Origin: Avena insularis
Taxonomy: Eukaryota; Streptophyta; Magnoliopsida; Poales; Poaceae
Assembly: GCA_023614405.1 (NCBI GenBank)
Contig: CM042688.1
Location: 441,678,028-441,742,027, forward strand
Direction: 5' to 3'
DNA length: 64,000 nucleotides
Part shown: piece by piece, positions 59,501-64,000 of the stretch
How positions within the stretch are numbered: the first letter of the stretch is position 1
Layout: each line of letters begins with the position of its first letter
Notes under the pieces: generated by a model
Databases searched by the model: none
What the model was told of the DNA's origin: nothing
The model's input: the letters and a program-made list of their open reading frames with translations, nothing else
Program-made: the position numbers and the translations under genes

Positions 59501-59551
59501 TTCTTTTTCCTAGGAATCTCGGGGCGAGATTCTTGTTTAGTGGGGGAGAGT
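56507..59551 (+). other. Non-coding internal domain of Sukkula-2
   Basis: Collinear with 10356-13407 and about 95 percent identical in the first 200 bp by eye. It contains the primer site TGGTATCAGAGCC (56509-56521), a GT microsatellite (56746-56763) and the polypurine tract AGTGGGGGAGAGT (59539-59551). No retroelement ORF. Confidence 0.8.
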
Positions 59552-62500
59552 TGTAGCATCCCAATTGTCTAACAATTGCAATGCTACTAGCCTAGTCTAT
59601 ATAAATGCTACTTCCTACATATAATTGTTGCATCATAATTATATCATGCTCATGTCATCATGCCACCTTGCATTGAGCCTCATATAAAACCCTTTTCAAT
59701 TTGGATCTCCTCTCATATGCATCATTAATTGTATTTGCCTCTTGATATTGTATTTGGTTATTGATATATTGTTTAAATGCCCAAGTTGAGTTGGGGGCAT
59801 ATCTTTTATTCCACTCCACCACCTTTCTTTGTCACCACCTTATAATTCCACCACCCTAATTACCCATGAGCTTGTATTTTCTTTTTCCTTGATTTTATTC
59901 TAGCTCATGTGGGTTGGGTGGATCTAATTCTGTAAATTCTTTTTCTTGGCCTTTATTCCAATTCTTGGGAATGCATAAGGATAATGCCATGCTATTATTT
60001 TGTTTTCACAAGAATTCATCATGGCATTTATTAAATTGCATGGGCCATGCAAGAGTACCTCCACCTTAGCCATTTGTTCTCTCTTGGTTTATATGGGTTT
60101 TCTCTTTATGAGGCCATATCCATCCATCACCTCTATCCCTCTCTTCCACTTCTTTTTGTTTGATCTTGTTTGAGTTTGCTAAAACCCCACACCTCTTCCA
60201 CCCATTCTTGTATGATCTAGCTAGATACATGCAAGTATCTAAACCCTAAGCCCCCTCTCTCATCTCTCCTCTCTATACCATGCTGGTCCCATCTAGCCTC
60301 CTCACCCCCTCTATCCAAAACCCAAACCCTAATCACCTACACCACTATCACCATCTACCATACCACCCCCTCGAGCCAAAACCGAGCCACCCCTAACCCA
60401 TCCACCTGGCTCCACCCTAGCTCTAACCCCTCTCTAACCCGAGCCTCTCTCTCTAGCTAACCCTAGCTACCTGGCCACTCCCTCTCCCTGGCCCATGCCC
60501 CAGCCACACCTCTCTCTAACCCTAAGCAAAACCTAACCCAAGCCCCACCCGAGCCCTCTTTTGCACCACACCAAACCCATGTGCTCCTCCCTCCCCTCTC
60601 TACCCCAACCACCCCATCTCTCAGATCTCGATCTGGGATCCTCTTCATCCTCTCCTTCCTCCCCTATCTGCTCTCCTCAACCACCATGGCCATGGACAGC
60701 TCCATGTCCATCTCAAACCCTAGTTCGGCCAAGCTTCGAGAGGAGGCGGTTGCAGCTGTGCCAAGGAGGATCTAGGCGTCCAGGAGCCTGCCCTGCTTCC
60801 TCTCCAAACCCTAGAACCGCCTACCACACCGGAACCCTGCCGTAGACACCATGCCAGCGCCATGCCCGTGAGGACTGGAAGCTCCATGGACACGAGCGTC
60901 ACCGTCGATCACCGCCTTCGCAAGCTCCAGCGACCACACCGACGAGCTCCTGGTGAGAATCCTGAGCTACTTGACAAGGTCCCCCGCTTCCTTAACGCCT
61001 AACGTCGCCAACCTTTTCGCCGAGCATCCTGCGGGCGCAGCCGACGATGTTCTGTCGCTAGAGTCGTTCAGCGTCGTCGTTGTTTGTCTCTGTTCATCGA
61101 GTTCTAGAAGCCTCTGTGTTACTCATATGCAGATGCCCCCTGAACCAAAGTTGTAGCCCGTGGGTTCCTCTTCGTTTTTCGTTTTTGGGGCGACGCGTTT
61201 CGTCCAGCGGAGGCGTCACCACCGTCGCCGGAAGACGGCCGGATCCGCCGCCGTCAGAGCCGTGTCCGTCAGAGCGCTGCAGCAGCCGATGGCCTTTTTG
61301 CGCTGGGGCCCCTGCCGTTTTTCCCGCCTGAACCCGCCGTCCCCGGAGCCCCACCTGTCAGCCCCGGTACATTCTTGCAAAAAAAACCCCGCGCTTTGTG
61401 GCTTCTCAACCCGCGCTCCCCTGGATTGCCCACGTGTCGCCCACCGGCTGGCCGTGCGCGTGAGTGGCCCCGCGGATCGGCCGGTCCCACCTGTCGGTCT
61501 CGGTGGCTAGACAAACGCGCGGTCAGAAAAGTCCAGTTCAGTCCCATCACGCTGGGTGCCTTGCTCCGAGCTGAGTAAGAAAAGGTTTTCTGTTTTCTGT
61601 TTAAATTTAAAACTTTTCAAATTTGTTTTAAATTCAAATTCAAATCTGCTTTAAAATAACTTTTAATTTTTAATTCCAAATTAAACATGTAATATATGTT
61701 TTGAAATCAGAAAAATGTGAGGATTTCAAATATGCCATCCAAAATATATTTTGAACACTTTAATTTTCGAGTTGATTAAAATTACAAATAAAATGCCCTT
61801 TTCCTTAATTAATTAATAACTTTTGTTTTATAATTCCAAATTTAATAAATAATATGTCTAAATCGATCAGCGCGACGAGACCTTTCTGTTTATGCTTTCC
61901 ATGTTCTGAATTGCAGCATGCATCATATAAATAGAAAGTATACAGCAACTTATATGAGGTTAAAATGTGACTAAAACTCAATAAAAGGCTTTATTCTTGT
62001 ATTCCCCACCTCACCCATGCCTTGCTACTTTATTGCCATGCAAATTGTGCATCATTCATCATGGCATGATTGTTTGCTTGTCACATTTTATTCATATGCT
62101 TGTGCACTTTATTTAGGTTGGCCCTTGTTTGTTTGGTTCTTCTTCGAATAGGCCGACGGGGATATATCAAGAAACCCAGGAGCACTACCCAGATCCTTCT
62201 CTCGCTTCAACTGAGCTGCCAGGCAAGCACTACCACATGCTTGCATACATATAGTACCTATTGCCTCTATCTTATACTTGCATCATTGAGTCGCGATTGC
62301 ATTAAACTGAATCCCAAGTATTGCATAGCCTTTACTTTTAAACCCCACCGAAGCTTGTCCCTCCATCCCATGAGCCATTACTACAGGAGTTGTTTGAGCC
62401 ATGCGGGTCGTAGAACAGCATGTGTAGGGTATGTGAGTGTCTGATGGATAACGAGGTACCTAAACAACTTAACACAGTAGTAATGGGATAACTAATGAAA

Positions 62501-63906
62501 GTGGCACGGTGAGAAATATCTGCTATTTGGTTTTCATGCTCACTTGTGTCGCGTGGGACCCCGAGTACTTGATTCTTGTTCCTTGAATATTCGCTATCCA
62601 CATCCGGAGGCCTATGGACCCCCAGGCGAGCTTGATTCATTCTTATTTCTTGGGGCCACAAAGTAGTTTGGGGCTTTATTACTATCCTGTACTTATGCCA
62701 TGCTTTCTTGCTTTACTTAAGATTGTGCGAGGAGCACTGTCTTTGTTAGGTAAGCGGAGTGTTTTCATGTCGACAAGCCCAGTCACACTTTCGGGTTCCC
62801 AGTCGTTTACAGCCATTGACGCAAACCTTGAGTCCGTCTCGGAGCCGGCCCACTTCGTTGCGGGTAGCTTAATTGGGTGGCCCCCGGAAATATTTCTGAA
62901 TCCTGTGATCGCTTTGTCGTGAATGCCTCGTTGGGTTTTGATTTGGTTTTCCGAGGTTGACCGAGTGTGTGTTATTTGTGCACCCTAGGTAAAACTTTCA
63001 AAGCCGTGTCCGGTTATGGACGACTTGGAGCAGTTTCTCGATCATAGACAAGTATAACTAAAGTACCGCTTTTAATTTGACTAAGTACGACTAGTAAATA
63101 GCGCAACACTCATGGAATGGATAATAAAACTGCCAACGGATGGGGGTTGTTCGCTTCCTCGTCGGTGGCGAGGAGGAGGATGGATCTGTATATTATAATA
63201 TAACTGTTATTAATTCACGGACATCCGTCTATCTATGGTTAGGCGGATGGTTAGCGAGTATCTATAGAATTGTTAGGTATTATCTTTTGCTGCAATTGCG
63301 TCACCCCAGGTTGTGTCCCCTTTAGAGGCATAAAGACTTGCTGAGTACCCCTAGGGTCTCACACGATAAATTATTTGATTCAGATGAATAGGTAAGCTCG
63401 CAAGATGGATACTGGGTGGAGGAGACGGACGATGCGGGCAATGATCATTCGGTGTAGAGATTCCGGGAACGGGGATCCGTGAGATCTGTGGGCGGGATGT
63501 GTTTATTTATGGGGCATCTTATGCCGATTTTCTTCTTATCCGTACTCGGATCTTGTTTTCTGCTTCCTTTGATACTCGATGTTTGATGTATGAGGAGATA
63601 TCCTAAACTATTATATCTATCTAGGATATTTGGATCTTGCTGTATGGCGTTGCAATATTTCTATTTCTTTTAGATGGAATGGCTCTGAGGACTGTTGTAT
63701 GGTGACTTGCATACATACTCATTTGTGTATGTAGTTGATCCCTTCGCCTGCCGATTACGTCGCTCGTTCTTGTCCCGATGTTTGGAAATGGTTAGGACGG
63801 CCGAAAGGTCTACCTATGAGTGGCATTTGGGCCCTACCGTACTATTTTAACCATTTCTGCTCATCCAGGCTTGTAACTAAGAGCGTAATTCACCGAGGTA
63901 GTTACA
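59552..63906 (+). repeat. 3' LTR of Sukkula-2
   Basis: Near-identical to the 5' LTR over the first 2.8 kb. A cluster of very short deletions lies between about 62480 and 63230. It ends TAGTTACA and is followed by ATGTC. Confidence 0.85.
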
Positions 63907-63911
63907 ATGTC
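63907..63911. repeat. Target-site duplication of Sukkula-2 (right copy, ATGTC)
   Basis: ATGTC follows the 3' LTR end GTTACA. After it the sequence returns to GC-rich element Z DNA. Confidence 0.92.
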
Positions 63912-64000
63912 GCCGGTGAGGGTGCTCAAGGTGCTCGGCCTTAATGGCCATGACCATTTGGTCGTGTGCACAGGGCTTGGCCGGGCTAGCAAGGGGTAGG
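63912..64000 (-). repeat. LTR of element Z, right part
   Basis: GC-rich sequence after the Sukkula-2 TSD, the continuation of the interrupted Z LTR; cut by the window end. Confidence 0.6.

Larger units (their letters stand above)
52120..63906 (+). mobile_element. Sukkula-2: second complete LARD-type (Sukkula-like) LTR retrotransposon
   Basis: LTRs of 4387 and 4355 bp, initiator-Met primer site, 3.05-kb non-coding core, polypurine tract identical to that of Sukkula-1, and a perfect ATGTC TSD. The core and LTR ends are clearly the same family as Sukkula-1, but the GC-rich middle of the LTR is diverged, so it is a distinct subfamily. No coding genes. Confidence 0.88.
48962..64000 (-). mobile_element. 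Element Z: minus-strand LTR (partial) interrupted by Sukkula-2
   Basis: Starts TGTCAACACCCGG at 48962 inside the gag of Y and runs to 52119, continuing at 63912-64000 after Sukkula-2. The orientation is set by the reversed LTR core motif (49556-49613) and a minus-strand TATA box at 51631. Only one LTR end is in the window, so a solo LTR and a full element cannot be told apart. The flank CCAAT (48957-48961) would be the TSD. Confidence 0.7.

Overview
The window is intergenic, transposon-saturated DNA from a large-genome grass, most likely a Triticeae (wheat, barley, rye or Aegilops). The clues are nested long LTR retrotransposons, a Sukkula-like LARD (LTRs of 4.4-4.7 kb around a non-coding core), Athila/Sabrina-type gypsy elements with tRNA-Asp primer sites, and a CACTA DNA transposon. 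I recognise no cellular host gene, rRNA gene or CRISPR array. Family names are from memory and tentative. Boundaries rest on LTR ends, primer sites, polypurine tracts and target-site duplications (TSDs) read directly from the sequence.

Layout, left part (1-40063). The oldest element is 'X', a minus-strand, non-coding LTR element. Its 3' LTR is 1-1870 (cut by the window edge), its 5' LTR is 36689-40063, and its initiator-Met primer site is 36672-36683. Three younger elements sit in or within it. Element 'B' (1873-21323, plus strand, TSD ACAGT/ATAGT) is a non-autonomous gypsy element with one short acidic ORF. B is itself split by 'Sukkula-1' (5623-18123, TSD GTATT). A CACTA transposon (21749-33520, TSD CTC, 14-bp inverted ends CACTACTAGGAAAC) interrupts X's internal domain. 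The LTR divergence I could count by eye follows the nesting order: X is most diverged, B intermediate, Sukkula-1 least.

The CACTA element is the gene-bearing part of the window. All its genes are on the plus strand: a TNP2 transposase (22937-26377) in one unbroken frame with five stop codons; a spliced second gene (28651-32493) with a Ptta/En/Spm-type region and an Ulp1-like C-terminus, also broken; and an intact 80-aa ORF (32769-33011) with an RNase H1 hybrid-binding-like domain and a C-terminal membrane segment. Between the first two genes lie a tRNA-like Pol III unit in antisense and a 112-bp palindrome built from the element's subterminal motif. Both transposase genes are preceded by a hairpin followed by the same 20-nt sequence.

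Right part (40064-64000). A remnant of a gypsy element, 'W' (40064-41665), carries a protease tail and a 103-bp tandem array of hairpin-forming units. It is followed by element 'Y' (from 41666, minus strand), which has a 3' LTR, a long 3' untranslated region, a downstream ORF and a broken gag-protease gene but no polymerase. Y is cut at 48962 by the LTR of a further element, 'Z'. Z is in turn interrupted by a second complete Sukkula-like element (52120-63906, TSD ATGTC) and resumes at 63912.
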